A stretch of 64,000 nucleotides of DNA from NCBI RefSeq assembly GCF_901709675.1, contig NC_051095.1, forward strand, positions 6,323,956 to 6,387,955, written 5' to 3'. This DNA is from Syngnathus acus (lineage: Eukaryota > Chordata > Actinopteri > Syngnathiformes > Syngnathidae). The notes below the pieces were generated by a model that worked only from the letters and a program-made list of their open reading frames with translations, was not told the DNA's origin and made no database searches. Below, in pieces: positions 37,575 to 50,535 of this stretch. A program made the translations under genes and the position numbers. Position 1 is the first letter of the stretch; every line of letters begins with the position of its first letter.

Positions 37575-37745
37575 TCGTGCAGAGGGCGGCACTGGTTAGC
37601 ATGATTGGCTGGCAACCGATTCAGGGTGACCACCCCGGCTACTGCCCGACGATTGCTGGGATAGGCTCCAGCACACCCGCGACCCCCGTGGAGACAAGCG
37701 ATATAGAAAATGGATGGATGGATGGATGGATGGATGGATGGATCG
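37575..37745 (+). mobile_element. Teleost SINE/LINE-type dispersed repeat with (ATGG)n tail
   Basis: Reads ATTGGCTGGCAACCGATTCA, then GGGATAGGCTCCAGC and GCGACCCCCGTGG, then AAAATGGATGG repeats. This is a very common teleost retroposon 3' end. The (GATG)n run at about 37709-37743 is its tail. Confidence 0.8.
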
Positions 37746-39704
37746 AGATGTTGGCCTCTATGTGAATGGATGGATTGAGAAGTGGAGGTGAGTGAGAAGT
37801 GTGTGTGGGGGGGGGGGATGTTCCTTTGATTGCTCCTAATTCAGCTTTTTCTTGCCCACAGTGTTTTGTGTGTGAGTGTGTGTGTGTGTGTGTGTAATCA
37901 AAGGTTGTGAGAGTCTGATTGTGTGTGCAGCTGGAGAGGCCATCACCCCCCCCCCCTCTGTGTCATACTTTTTCATGCACATTCTCTTTCATTTTCGTTT
38001 TCATTTCACTCCTTCGCACCCCCCACCTTTTCCATATCCCACCCGTGTAATGAGCTGACACACAGGAAGCTCTAATCCCCAACACAATACTACCCCCTCC
38101 CACTCAAGCCCCCCCTAGGATCTCTCCAGAGTGACTGCAGGCAGGATTGCAGGATTGGTGAAAGTTTGGGGGGGGGGACCTGGCCCAGCTGTCCCCAAAA
38201 GGGCTGTCTTTCATCCACCATAGTTTTTAGACTACATGGCAACCGGTCGCCAAGAGAAAGAACGTCTAGGGGAAGCGAGTGGAACAAAGAGGAGAGGTTG
38301 AGAGCCCCGTGTTTCTCAATCACATGTTGATCAGTCACTTCAATACACATTCATCAATGCAACACACTTAATCATCCTCAGTGAAAAGACACAAACACAC
38401 ACAAAATGAGTAAAGGAATTTGCAAAGGCAGAACCCAATGGAAAGACAACCGTCAAAGGTACCTTTTCAGCCCATTTAAGTTTTTATGACGGCTACTGCG
38501 TTTGGCCACAAGAGGTCGCCATGCTCCTTATGTGCAGTGTGTACGTGTGATCCTAAAATCATTCAGTGCACAAATATACAGTATTAAATTCTGTTTTATC
38601 CAGAAATCTAACTGAGACTGTTGGTCCTCTGTGAAGATGACGACAAACAAACTTTCAACCGAACCGAGTGGCAATAATTATGTGAAAGAACACCGCCCCC
38701 CCCTCCCCCAGTTAGATAGATGTTATAATCTCATTAAAAGTCACTCAGGAAACACAAAGACAGTTAGTTGTGAGTGCCCCCCGACCCCCAGCACCACCCA
38801 CCCCAGCCCGCCACACGCCCTTCCTCAGCAGAAAGCACTAGTGCATAAAAAGGCTCAAGTGCACGAGGAAGAGGAAGCAAGCAAAGGAAGAGGACACATC
38901 AGCTCAGCACATAGCAACAACACAACACTTGTTGAGCCATCTGCAAGGACACTGGACAAGGTAAGCTTTCAAAGGGATCATTTGATCACCTTTGCCTCTC
39001 TCAATCCCAACAATGAAAGTGACATCTATTTTTAGACTAGAAATGAATCCCGAGAGCCATCAATGACGGGGATTGATCTGTCTTTGTTTCTCTGATAAAG
39101 AGCCAAGGCAGAATCTAACCTTGAGTAGGTGGACTTATCAGCGCCTTCTTTGGACCTTGCTCCCACGCGTATGTGGAGAGGCCACTTTGATCGCTAGCAA
39201 AGAAAGTCCTGGGCTGCGCCTCTTCTCCTCGTGAAAGGTAACAGCTTCTCCTAAAGCAACGAACGCACCGTAAAGACAACTTCTCCTCTCCCGGGACTTT
39301 ATTTTATCCGCTCGTCGTTTGTGATTGTTAAAAGAATGCTCGTGGAGACAAAAGAGCAAGCTTAAATCATATGTCAAGAGGCGTGTATTTACAATGTGCT
39401 TACTTTTGCAATCTTCATCCATTCAGGGACTGGAAATGCTAAGAACGAGGACAATATTTTAGATTGCAGGGTGAAGAACAGCCTGACTCGGCATCAAGCT
39501 CCATTTGTATTTCCTGGAGCTGTTGATAATGAACTTTGGAAAACATGTGAGTAGTCAGCATGCTGACACTGTCAAAGTGTTTACGATTTGAGAAAAGAAA
39601 AAAAAAAACACCGCCGGCAGCTGAAAGCTCTGAGCAAGGCCCTGTGCGGTCGGTCCCCATGCTTGACGGCATCTTTTTATGTCAACCCGGGTTTTTCTCC
39701 ACAG

Positions 39705-39728
39705 ATGGCAGGAGACCATTTGAGATAG
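39705..39728 (+). promoter_or_regulatory. Possible short upstream ORF in SLC7A7 leader
   Basis: An ATG directly after the CCACAG acceptor opens a seven-codon frame ending in TAG, about 106 bp before the SLC7A7 start. A 20-base A run lies between the two. It is real only if the leader exon begins here. Confidence 0.3.
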
Positions 39729-39834
39729 CCACAGACATTTCGGAGAGCCATTTGGCTTGGCCTGGTTCAAATCCTAACCAGGCTGCAGAATTAAAAAAAA
39801 AAAAAAAAAAAAGTGTGAGCCAAACACAGACGGG

Positions 39835-42800
39835 ATGTCCTTTAGTCCGCTTCCATCAGAAGAGCCCTCCAACGGCCGCCCCCCGTCGGTCAAGGCCGAA
39901 AAATCTCAGGAGTCCATGAAGCTGAAAAAGGAGATCTCCCTTGTCAACGGGGTTTGCTTGATCGTGGGCAACATGATCGGCTCGGGCATCTTCGTGTCCC
40001 CCAAGGGCGTCCTCATCCACAGCGCCTCCTACGGCCTGTCCCTGGTGGTGTGGACGGTCGGCGGTATCTTCTCCGTCTTCGGCGCGCTGTGCTACGCTGA
40101 GCTGGGGACCACCATCACTAAATCGGGGGCTTCCTACGCGTACATTCTGGAGGCTTTCGGGGGCTTCCTAGCTTTCATCCGCCTTTGGACATCGCTGCTT
40201 ATCATCGAGCCCACCAGCCAAGCCGTCATTGCCATCACCTTCTCCAACTACATGGTGCAACCCATCTTCCCCACCTGCATAGCGCCCTACGTGGCCAACC
40301 GGCTGCTGGCGGCCGCTTGCATTTGTAAGTAGACCCTCGCCCGTCCCGTTACACAGAAGTGAAACCGCTCTGGAAGAAGGAAGTCTGCCGAGGGACTGCA
40401 TGTTCCCGTTTAACAATCCTGCTACTAGTCACGCACGCTCTTTACTCTGTTTGCCGTGGGAACGGCAAGAAGCTGTTCTTTGGTCAGCGGCTGGCTGACC
40501 TTTCCCAGTTGACAGAAAAGAGCAACGCTGACGCATTGACCAAAGTATTAAGAAACACACATGTGACATGCTCGCTAAGCAAAAACGTGCCAACGCTTGG
40601 GCAACCAGAGGCCTAGACAACCTGAGGCCCAGAAGCAAAGCCAGAACTTGTAGCGGAAGTCACTCAGATAAACCTTCATGATGCCGTCACTTGGCAAGCG
40701 ATGAGAACCTGCGCATCTTTAAAGCGTTTTTATCACATTCACGCACACACGCGCGCAAAGCGATAAGGATAGCTGATAGCTTCGAGTTAAAGTCCTTACT
40801 GAGCTGAGACTCTGACCCCAACTGCTCGTCATACAAACTGGGGGAAAACATCTTTGGGTCTAAGATGTTCAACTGGAACTGAGACCAACAGGTTTTTTTT
40901 TGTTTTATGATTGCTCCAATGCCACTTTGGTGAGATTCTCAGACCAAATCCCAAATTGGAAGCTTTGTGTGACGATCTGGCTCACTTTGGCAATGTGATA
41001 CAAGACACAAAAAGCCACCTGCCAATTGTGAGTTCCAAAAAGCAATCACAAATGTGAAAACTAACGGAGCAGCTTCCCAGCAGCATGTGAGCAACCAAGT
41101 TGCGACTCCCGCCTTGTGAAATGCGATCCGAGCGCTTTCTTTCTTTTCTCTAGCAACACGCCTTAGCTTAGCTTAGCTCTCAGATGACCTCGGTGTAGCG
41201 CTTGTTGTCTTTGAGCCCCTTTCCTGCCGAGTTCCAACTTATTTTGATCCGGGAGCTGTCAATATTCTGGAAGATGATCGGGGTGGTGCGGACCCTTGGT
41301 GGCCGGCGTGTTTTGGTCTTTCAGGAGGGTTGCAGAGGAAGGGAGGACGAGATTTTTGAATGTATGTGCTGTACTCGGTTGTTTCCTGCGCGCTCCAGTC
41401 AGCAGCACCGTTTCCTAGCGCAGAGCAAACGTCAGCAAAGGATGGAGCTTGTTGAGAGATTTGAGGGTGTGCATGTGTGCTGTGGCAATATAACATCCCA
41501 AAATAAAAAGCATTTTGTATCTCCGCAGGTTTGCTAACCTTTGTCAACTGTGCCTATGTGAAATGGGGAACCAGAGTTCAAGACTTCTTCACCTACGCCA
41601 AAGTCATTGCCCTCATTGCGGTCATCATCACAGGCCTGGTCAAGATCTTCCAAGGTTCTTAGAAGATGGACGATGATTGATCGTCAGCGCGGTGGTCATC
41701 GAACCTAATTTTGCTCTTTTGGTAGGTCATACACAGAACTTTGAGGGCCTCTTCGATGGATCGTCTCAGGATCCTGGAGACATCGCTTTGGCTCTCTACT
41801 CTGCTTTGTTCTCCTACTCCGGATGGGACACGCTCAACTTTGTCACAGAGGAGATCAAGAACCCAGAAAGGTACATGAAGAAAATTTGTCGGAGGGATTT
41901 TACAAAAGAGACAGCTAAGAAGATGACCAATCAGGGCTGTTGTTAGAGGCAGAAACTAAAAGTTAGGGGAAAGGTTTCTGAAGATGTATGGTAGATTTGA
42001 ATTTTGGTTGTCATCCATACAAGAGAGACAATTTGACAGAATTAGAGTTGCCCCGAGACAGAACCGTGGGGAACGACAGAGGGCGACTGAAATGACCCCA
42101 AGGCAACAGAAGATGGGCCAAAAATGGCAGGTTGACGTGTGAGGTGAGCGGGGACACATTAAATGACCCAAGATGTGTGCTATTGCCTTGCAGAAATCTG
42201 CCCCTGGCCATCGCTATTTCCATGCCCATCGTGACGGTTATCTACATTTTGACAAACGTGGCCTATTATGCCATTCTGCCCATGAACGCCATCTTGGATA
42301 GCGACGCCGTCGCTGTGGTGAGTGCGCGAGCGAAGAATCTCCGTCTGCCCAATAATCTTGGTCATCATGCTTGTATGACGTGTCCACCCGCAGACGTTTG
42401 CGGACCAAGTGTTTGGTGTGATGAACTGGACCATTCCCTTGGCAGTGGCGCTGTCCTGCTTCGGAGGACTCAACGCTTCCATCCTGGCGTCCTCTCGGTG
42501 AATACAAAGACACAGCTCATTGTCCCGCCGTCCGTTCCTGTGATCCATATTCCGTTTTGTTGTTGTGATGCGTATGAAGGCTGTTCTTCGTGGGCTCCAG
42601 AGAAGGGCACCTCCCCGATAACCTGTGTATGATCCATGTGCACCGCTACACGCCCATCCCGGCGCTGCTTTTCAACGTTGGTCACCTCCACTGCACCTTT
42701 GCCCTCCATTGTTGCATTCTTGGCTTTTCATGTTCTACTTCTCCCCGCAGGGCATCATGGCGCTCATCTACTTGTGTGTGGAGGACGTCTTCAGGCTCAT

Positions 42801-43399
42801 TAACTACTACAGCTTCAGCTACTGGTTCTTTGTGGGCCTTTCCATTCTGGGGCAACTGTACCTGCGCTGGAAGCAGCCAGACAGGAAAAGGCCGCTGAAG
42901 GTAGGAATCAGTTGAAAGGCCGTTTCCCAAAAGCTATCCCATCGCTAAGTGCCGTTCCCTTGCAGCTCAGCCTCGTCTATCCCATCATTTTCTGCCTGCT
43001 CAGCATCTTCCTGGTAGTGGTGCCCCTGTACAGTGACACCGTCAATTCCTTGATTGGCATCGGCATCGCACTGTCTGGTGTGCCCGTTTACTTCCTCTGC
43101 TGCTACACTCCTGCCCACAAGAGGCCCGCGTGGTTACGGAGAATCATTGGTAAGCAAATATGACCGCAAACATGAAATATCAGCATACATCACAAAGTTA
43201 AATCTTTGCTGTGTCAAGAAAAAAACTGTTTTTCCTTTTCACAACTTAACACAGATGAAAGATAAAACTCCTTTCACAAATGGGTGTGCTTCTTTCTAAC
43301 CCAGCTTCTGTTCATATTTTTTCAGCTCAGTCCGGAGCGCTCATTCAGAAGGTGTGCTTCTCGGTTTTAACAGAAATGGACGTCGATCATGATGATTGA
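39835..43399 (+). CDS. slc7a7: SLC7A7 (y+LAT1), light chain of the y+L cationic/neutral amino-acid exchanger
   Basis: Exons: 39835-40324, 41529-41654, 41726-41870, 42194-42317, 42394-42497, 42580-42676, 42751-42900, 42966-43149, 43326-43399. They encode 497 residues, and human y+LAT1 is 511. It pairs with the heavy chain SLC3A2/4F2hc at the basolateral membrane and exchanges intracellular Arg/Lys for extracellular neutral amino acids plus Na+. A 12-TM APC fold is evident. TM1 carries the [13 protein letters not shown] substrate motif, and further hallmarks are [52 protein letters not shown] and [13 protein letters not shown]7A6 is the close paralogue. The adjacent OXA1L favours SLC7A7, as in the human genome. 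Confidence 0.93.
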
Positions 43400-43600
43400 A
43401 AACGCACACACCAACACACACATGTACACAGCTCTTGTGATGAACATGGGTTTTCTAGGAGATATAAGTGTGGCATCGCATGATGTGAGAGATTTATTTT
43501 TAAATGGACTGCTTTTTTGAGATGACAATTATTATATGTTACTCCAACCACTGTTCTTCATGGTCTTTCGAACATTGAGAGTGCTGGTGGAGCTATTTAT

Positions 43601-43606
43601 AATAAA
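43601..43606 (+). other. Poly(A) signal of SLC7A7
   Basis: AATAAA about 200 bp after the SLC7A7 stop and about 100 bp before the end of the convergent OXA1L coding region. Confidence 0.8.
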
Positions 43607-43706
43607 ACAATGAGAAAGGATTTGTGTCAATGTTTTTTCCATTTTAATGTAAATAGGATTCATACACAGTGACAATATTTATCAATAAATATATACACGA
43701 CACACT

Positions 43707-46700
43707 TCATCCCATCGTGTCCTTCCACGGCCTCGTCGTGGTTGCGCTCTTTGTATCTTTGGCGGCAGGGATCTGCTGTAGAGGATTGTGGGTAAATGTT
43801 TGCCTCAGTGGACCTGAGAAAGAAAGAAAAATAATGAAACAAAAGGAAAGGGGCTGGTCAATTATGGGCAAAATAATCATCACGATTATTATGATCAATA
43901 ATGTCATCACAGTTACTGATCGGAATTATTCATTGTTATGGAAAACGTGTTTTTTTTTTTACTACTTTTACAACACTTATGTTGTTTTCAAATTAATGTA
44001 AAAGAATTGTACTAAGAATAAATGTTTAAAAAATATATAAAATCTACCCAAGAATTAACATTTTACCAGAAAAAATTATATACTATAACAAATTGCATAA
44101 AAAAGAAAAGAAATCAAGACAATGATGTCGATCCCTTTGGAGAATCGAGTTCCTCACCGTGATGCGTCATTTCCAGTTTTTGCTGTACTTTCTTCTCTCG
44201 ACGCGACTTGCTTTCATCAGTCAATGGGGACTCCGTTTTTATTCAAGCAGCTTCGTAAAGCCTTGGGCATGTGTTTGCCCACAAGTGCTTGGCTGACTAC
44301 CGGTTAAAGTGCTTCAATCGACACGCAGCAGAGCCTGCATTAATATTACAGGCAGTCCGGATAATTTAATGGTGGCAGCCAAAATCGTGATCCCAGTGAA
44401 AATTGGACACCCCGAACCTTGATTGACGTCCAGCTAGCAAAAGCTTGATTCCCGTATGACTTCAATCACACAGTGAAGGTAAGTCAATCACTTATTGTAG
44501 TAGATGTAAACTATACTGTATACATGCACACTTCTAGAATCGGCATCAGTCCATCTTAAATCCACAAAAAAACTTTTGATTTGATCGAGCACTTTTTTTT
44601 GTCCACAATCATTTTCATCGTTTTCATTAATGACATTTTGATACTTTTACACGTGCAAAAAGGTCACTTCACTTTGGTCAAATGAACCGCAACGGACAGG
44701 AAACACACATCATTCCAGAAACAAACACAAATGTTATTGTTGAGCATGGATGTCCATTAAGTACCTCCAAGTAGCTTGCGTTGGTAGCTCTCGTGGCGGT
44801 GAAGAATATATACCGTAGCTAAAGCGCTAAACATTTTATGCTACTGATATAGCACCCAGTCAATGACAGTGAATGAGTTTAAAAATAATAACATTGCACT
44901 TATGCAAGGTAGACCAATAGATACTGTGCAAACAAAGAATTTTACAGTTGTAAATTGTCCTTTTATAAGTAGCACACATAAGTAGCATGTTATGGACACT
45001 TGAGTTGAGACAGAGCAATTAAATGCTCTTCCACTCGAGTGCACACTTGTTGCCATTCAAGTCAAGACACACCAAAGTCGATTGGTAAAATGAGACAAGT
45101 AAGCGAAACACAATTCCAATACAGAATACCTTCGGTGTTTTGGGGCTGAATTGAGGTCGCGAAAGATACGGCACAAGCAAGCCTACTCCACAAAAGAATT
45201 CCCTTGGTGTGTGTGTGTGAGAACATTTGAAGGTCTCAGGTCACTTACCTTTCGCAGCAAGGTCCAGATGATTTTTGATGCGTCTCTCTCGCTCTTCCAG
45301 CTGCTGAGCCAGCTGCGCGTTCTTCCATCCTGGAGGGCACAGAGGAATCATTTTAACAGGTCGGACATCAGAGTGGAGCACACCCTCTGGTCTTTTCTTA
45401 AAAAAGGGAACCACCAGACACTTATGGTACGAGCAAACTTAAACTACGCTAAAAGTAGATGGCAACAGGGAAGACCTCGACATCTGCATCTACATCACGA
45501 CATCCCCAAAATGAGTTGTGAGTTTAGTCACGGAACCAGTTAGCATCCTACATCTCACATTTGAACCGACCTTTCTTCATGCTGGCGATGAAGCCGTCAT
45601 TTTGAGGCAGCGCCGAGGCCGGGTGCTTGATCTTCTCGGGGATGGACAGTTTGTCTCGGACCAGCGGGTGTCTGAGCAACGCCACTTGAGCCAAGGAGAA
45701 GCAGTTGGAGGTGAGCCAGTAGGTGAACACGGCCTGAAGCCACAATGGAGGGAGGGGATTGCCCTTCATTTTTCGCCCGGGTGCAAAGACGAGAAAGGTG
45801 ATAATGTCAATGATGACCTCACCGTGGGGAAGTTGATGGTGAGCGGGAGGATGATGAAGGGCATGATCCGGAACACGGTCTTCATGGCACGCAGGTTGGG
45901 GTTGTCCACGCCCGACTCGGCGCCCAGCTAAGCGCAACAGAGCACATGCTGACGGTTTGGATGTAACAAGAAGCCTCGAGGATACGCATCAGGGACTCGT
46001 ACCTCCAGAATGAAGAACATGGTTCCCGTGACAGCCAGAGGCAGGACATAGAAGGGATCGGCCATCGTTAAATCCGGAAACCACAGCGCGCCTCCTGTCT
46101 GCATGCTCGGCACTGGCAAGTACGCCATCTGCCTTAGCGCCATGAAAAATGAGATGAAGATGGGAGCCTGGGGAGGAGGACAAACATCAGCCAGACAGAC
46201 ACCCCCCCCAAACAAAAAAAAAAAAAAAAAACACCTTCATACTGTGGAGGATGCAAACCTTTCAGAACAAACACTGACCTGCACCAGAGGAACCAAGAAG
46301 CCGCGGAGGGGGTTGACGTCATGCTTCTTCTGGAACAAGGTGAGGTCGGTGTACGCTTTGGCGACTGCAAAGGACCAGCGTGAAGGTCAGCGAGCGCAAA
46401 CGCAAGCGGAACGAACCCGACGGGAGCCGAGCGCCGCTGCGCTTACATTCAAACTTGTTCCCGCTGTTTTTGGCCTCCGTCATCCTGGTGTTAAGTCGGC
46501 TCATCTCGGGCATGACATTGTTGAGTTTGGCCGCCTCCCGCTGGCCCTTCACGATGACGGGAAAAACGGCCAGGCGAGCCACCACCGTCCCTGATGACAC
46601 ACAAACAGTCCACCTTAGATCAATCACATTCGTAACTGGCGTGTGAGTGAAGTCCTTGCTGCCCTCTACTGGTTGCATGTACTTTTCAAATGGACATTTT

Positions 46701-48117
46701 TATCAAGCCCTGAAGCGGGTGAGTTTTACTGTGCCCACGTGTATTTCAGCGTAGTTCAACTTACTCGGTTCAATGGACATTTTCGGCCAAAGACCTTGCA
46801 GCAGTACTTTCAATGATGTGCTGTTGTTGCGGTTGCTTACCAATAACGATGGCCGCCCACCAGGGCAGCCCCACATCCATGTGCGCGAACTCCAGCAGGT
46901 TCTGGATGACACCCACCGGGGTGTGGCCAGCCAAGCCCAGGTCGATCAGACGGGCTTCCGGATCGGCAGCTCGCAGGACCTCCGCTCCATCCGCCGTCGC
47001 CTGCGTCAGCAACAGGGCGGCATTGTCTCCCGTTGCCACGGAAACAGGCCCAATTGGAACCTGGAAGCACCGACCATATGTAAGATAACACATCTGCCAG
47101 TTTGTCACACTTGAGATGTTCTACTGACCTGTTCGGGGATCGCTTGCTGGAGGACGCTGGTGCTGTCTGCCGCCACCACAGGGTCGCCCTCACTCAGTAT
47201 CTGAGTCTGGCAAAAACAAAGAACGCTGTTCAAATAGTTGAGTGGCTTCTGAGACCTCCTGAGTTCAACAGCTTGCATACAGACCTGGGAGCTGTTGTAT
47301 CTCACGGCCACACAGAGCAGCAGCTTCTCATGGCGCCGCCTGCGCAGCATAGATGTGGTGCCGGCGGACCAACTGTTTGAGTTAAATGCCGTGTGCACAT
47401 GAGACCTCTGGAGCCAGCGCTTGTTTGGTAGGGAAAAGGAGCAACAGGCAAAGTTAAGCACGGTCAGTGTTTCTCAAACATTCTCAGAAAATTCATAGGG
47501 TCAAAGGTTATATATTGCTCCCCCATCTGGAAAAGAAAAAAGTTTCAAATCAACAGCAACTGGTGATATTCACTTTATAAAGTGCCCCAAAAAAATTCTG
47601 GTGTGACTTCTGAGTTAGAAATTGATACAATGGTGAGAGGAGAGCGCTTGACGGTCAGGATTTCACATGCAAAACATGCTCGGTCGGAATCGAATTTGCT
47701 TCGGTCACAGACTAGTTTGTTGTAACAGTGACTGATTCGGAATTTCGCCTACTTTACCGTTTGTTGAGGTTAACCGATCCTATACGGTCTAATAATATTA
47801 CAACCGGAGAAACCGCGTTCATAGTTCTCCTCAATACAGTCGTCCGTCGTGTTCTGTTGAGTAAAGTCTGCTGTCTTGATGCTCTTGTCAAAGTCACAAT
47901 CCGATGTGGTGATGCTAGCTGGCTAGCCAGCTAGAATGACCCTTTCGGCCGTTTTCTATCTCTGGGAATGAAACCTAAACTCGGAGACGGAGAGGAAACA
48001 TACGTGCTTCCAAATGCCCGACCACGTTTGCCTGCCCGCGTTAGGTCTCGCAGTTTGTGTGAGGACAAAACGTCCCACGAGACAAGCCGGAGTCAGGCCA
48101 TTCCTCATGGCTGCCAT
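43707..48117 (-). CDS. oxa1l: OXA1L, mitochondrial inner-membrane protein insertase
   Basis: Inserts mitochondrially encoded and other proteins into the inner membrane, in contact with the mitoribosome. Exons (high to low): 48004-48117, 47285-47419, 47129-47200, 46841-47060, 46447-46590, 46279-46364, 46003-46167, 45823-45927, 45571-45733, 45249-45329, 43707-43813. They give 463 residues (human about 435-495 by isoform). The N-terminus [19 protein letters not shown] is Arg-rich and free of acidic residues, as a matrix-targeting peptide should be. The YidC/Oxa1 core runs from [20 protein letters not shown] through [15 protein letters not shown] and [16 protein letters not shown] to [15 protein letters not shown] basic coiled coil ([17 protein letters not shown]) and the last exon [14 protein letters not shown] form the ribosome-binding tail. 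The last intron, 1.4 kb, is far longer than the others. Confidence 0.94.
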
Positions 48118-48733
48118 CTTGACACAGGAAATGATATAACTACGGAAACCCAAAAGGAAGCCGGTGGAGATTTTTTTTATTTACATGAACTATTATTGAG
48201 CGACTGAATCACAAATTGACAATAAAGTTATATATTTAGAGCATAGACCAACAGTTTTAAAGGGATTTGGTTTGGGAATTGAATATGTTTACTCATGCAA
48301 ATTATCTGCAAGTTTTCCCCAAAAAATTTACCAGGCTGGAATGAGGAATATTTTTTTATATTTATAATAAAGACTCCCTAATCAAGACTCTAGCGAGGTG
48401 AATGAATTGCACGAACATAAATTATATTTATAAGATTTGCTGAAGAAAGCGCTAGTTGGCAAGCGACATTACCTTCAACAGTCGTCTAACTCGAAAAACT
48501 TTTCGGTCTTCTTATTTAGGCGGACACTGCTCAACTGTAGGCAATTAAAAGCCATGTAAAAAGTAAAATACTGGAATATGTTCGCAATTACAAGTGACGC
48601 TATGGTTGGGACGCTTTCACCGGAAATATGCGTGACGTCACGAGCAATACAGGAAGTCAGTCTGACTTGTGTTTTGCTTTTTAGTTTTAAACGAGTCAGA
48701 TTGATTTGCAGCCTTGAACGCAGTCGAATCGAC
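48118..48733. promoter_or_regulatory. Shared divergent region, OXA1L / SNAPC2
   Basis: 616 bp lie between the two divergent start codons. It must hold both 5' UTRs and promoters. It is AT-rich in the middle and no core element is evident. Confidence 0.5.
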
Positions 48734-50535
48734 ATGAAACCGCCGCCTCGCACGCGCAAACCGGTTCGCAACCTGAACCCGGACCCCAAGCCTTGCCGAA
48801 CCAAGCGAGCCTGCGCGTGGTCCAGAAAGGAGCAGCGAAGGCTGCTGGACGCCCTGACGAGGCAGAGCTCCTCCCGCGACGGAGGCACGCTGGAGAACAT
48901 CGACTATAGTCTGCTCAAGAAGGATGTCCCTTCTCGCTCCGATTGCGAGGTTCGTTACTGTTCAGTCTTCCGAACAGTTGTTCTGACACAGCAGAACATG
49001 GCGTCGGGGCGGTCGTGTCACCTGCACATATGAATTTATTCGTGGGTTCTTTTGCCAATTTATTCACACGTTCCCTAATCACCATGAAGGGATTCATGTC
49101 ATGACGTCATTATTGTCGCACAGTTACAACCTCGCGGGTGGGAAATTTTTGGAAATACGAACCTTGCACTACTACAGTTTAATCTTTGACGCCACAACCC
49201 ATGAATATGTCTCGTGACAAAAATCAAACCCTTGGAACGGAATAATAATAATAATAAAAACATTCTGTGGGTGCAATGTATCATCAGCTAAATTTCCAGT
49301 GACAGTTGTTCACGCCTGTGTGTTGTGGGGCACTATATGGCCAAGTCAGTCGTTCTTTACAAGTGTCCCAACACTGGTTTGGTCTTCTTAGATCCGGTCT
49401 GTGGTGGAACGCCTCCAGAACAAGGTGATCTCTGGCGCCATCCTGCAGCTGAAGACCAGAACGCTGGCAGAGAAGAAGGCAATGGTGCCCATCCAGATGT
49501 GGACTCGTCTGGCCCAGGCCGTGTCTGGGAGCTTCAACGGACCACTTTGCAAGGCTTTCGCTCAGGTGCCGTGGGCCAAATGATGCTCAAATGTGTGTCC
49601 GTGTTGCTCACCAAAGTTTTCTTGCCAGAAGATGTGGACCGTGGCATCCACGGAGCCTCACACTCTCAGGAACAGCCAACTGCCGCAGCTTGATGCAGCG
49701 ATGAGCAACGACAGAACCGTCTGTCTGAGTGCCGCTGTCGGACCCACGCCGGCCGAAGGTATGGACCGGGATGCAGACAGCGATTGGGAGCAAATGTCTC
49801 AACACATTTGGCTCTTTACCTTTGTCCAAGTGCTGGTAAAAAGTCCAGCTGCTGCCAGTGCGGGTCCGACGGCCTCCCCTGCAGTCCCAGTTGAGCAGCC
49901 GAGTCTTTCGAGTCCAACCACCTCTGAGGACTTCGCGGTGGACTTTGAGAGGATTTACAATTACCTGAGTGGCCTTCACAAGTCAGAGGACGAGTGTGAG
50001 CTCACGGCCATGGGTGAGTGCGGGGCGAGTCCATTTCAATTGGTCCTTTTTTTAAAAAAAAAAACTTTTTAATTTTTTTATTTTAGTAAACAAGTTGGCT
50101 CTGTACTTGTACTTTTACCAGTCTATTTACGCTCGTCATGTTCTTTAGAGAGCGCCGTGGTCTTGGACTTGGTGATGTCTCTCCCAGAAGAATTGAGTCT
50201 CCTCCCCTGCCAAAGTTTGCACAGACATCTCATCCAGGTGGAGTCACTCCTACAAGAAGACCAGCACCGAGGAGACAGACCACTGACTAATTGCAGCCCT
50301 GCTCTCCGTTCCGCAGGCCCACCAGAACTTGTCCGAAGCAAAGCACTCCGAGAAGGCGCGACAAGTTCTGACGGAGCTTCAGAAGCAGCGGCGAGGAAGC
50401 GATCCAGAGCCTCAACAAAACGTCACAAACGCCGCCGAAGGGGAAACATTGTGGAGTGGCGAACCAAAGTGGACGGGACTCTGTCCCCCTCTCAACCCAT
50501 TCATGATTCCAATGGAACTGCTGAAGAGAAGATAG
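48734..50535 (+). CDS. snapc2: SNAPC2, subunit of the snRNA-activating protein complex
   Basis: SNAPc binds the proximal sequence element and drives RNA polymerase II and III transcription of small nuclear RNAs. Exons: 48734-48949, 49392-49565, 49629-49758, 49831-50013, 50149-50237, 50317-50535, giving 336 residues (human 334). The start MKPPPRTRK matches the family start. It is followed by a Myb-like segment ACAWSRKEQRRLLDALTRQ and a helical stretch EIRSVVERLQNKVISGAIL. The middle is Pro/Ser/Ala-rich. The fourth exon's acceptor (TCCAAG) is a poor match but gives the only frame-keeping join I found. Outside the N-terminus the family is poorly conserved, which limits certainty on internal junctions. 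Confidence 0.85.

Larger units (their letters stand above)
36885..39834. other. SALL2 3' UTR, intergenic region and SLC7A7 5' UTR
   Basis: Contains the SALL2 poly(A) signal, GATA and GATG repeats, a TG run near 37870-37895, and possible SLC7A7 leader exons. A candidate leader exon ends at a GTAAGC donor at about 38961. The coding exon seems to start after CCACAG at about 39704. Confidence 0.5.

Noticed and set aside
37562-37765. Open frame ending in repeated WMDG
   Set aside because: It is the translated tail of a dispersed teleost repeat, not a gene.
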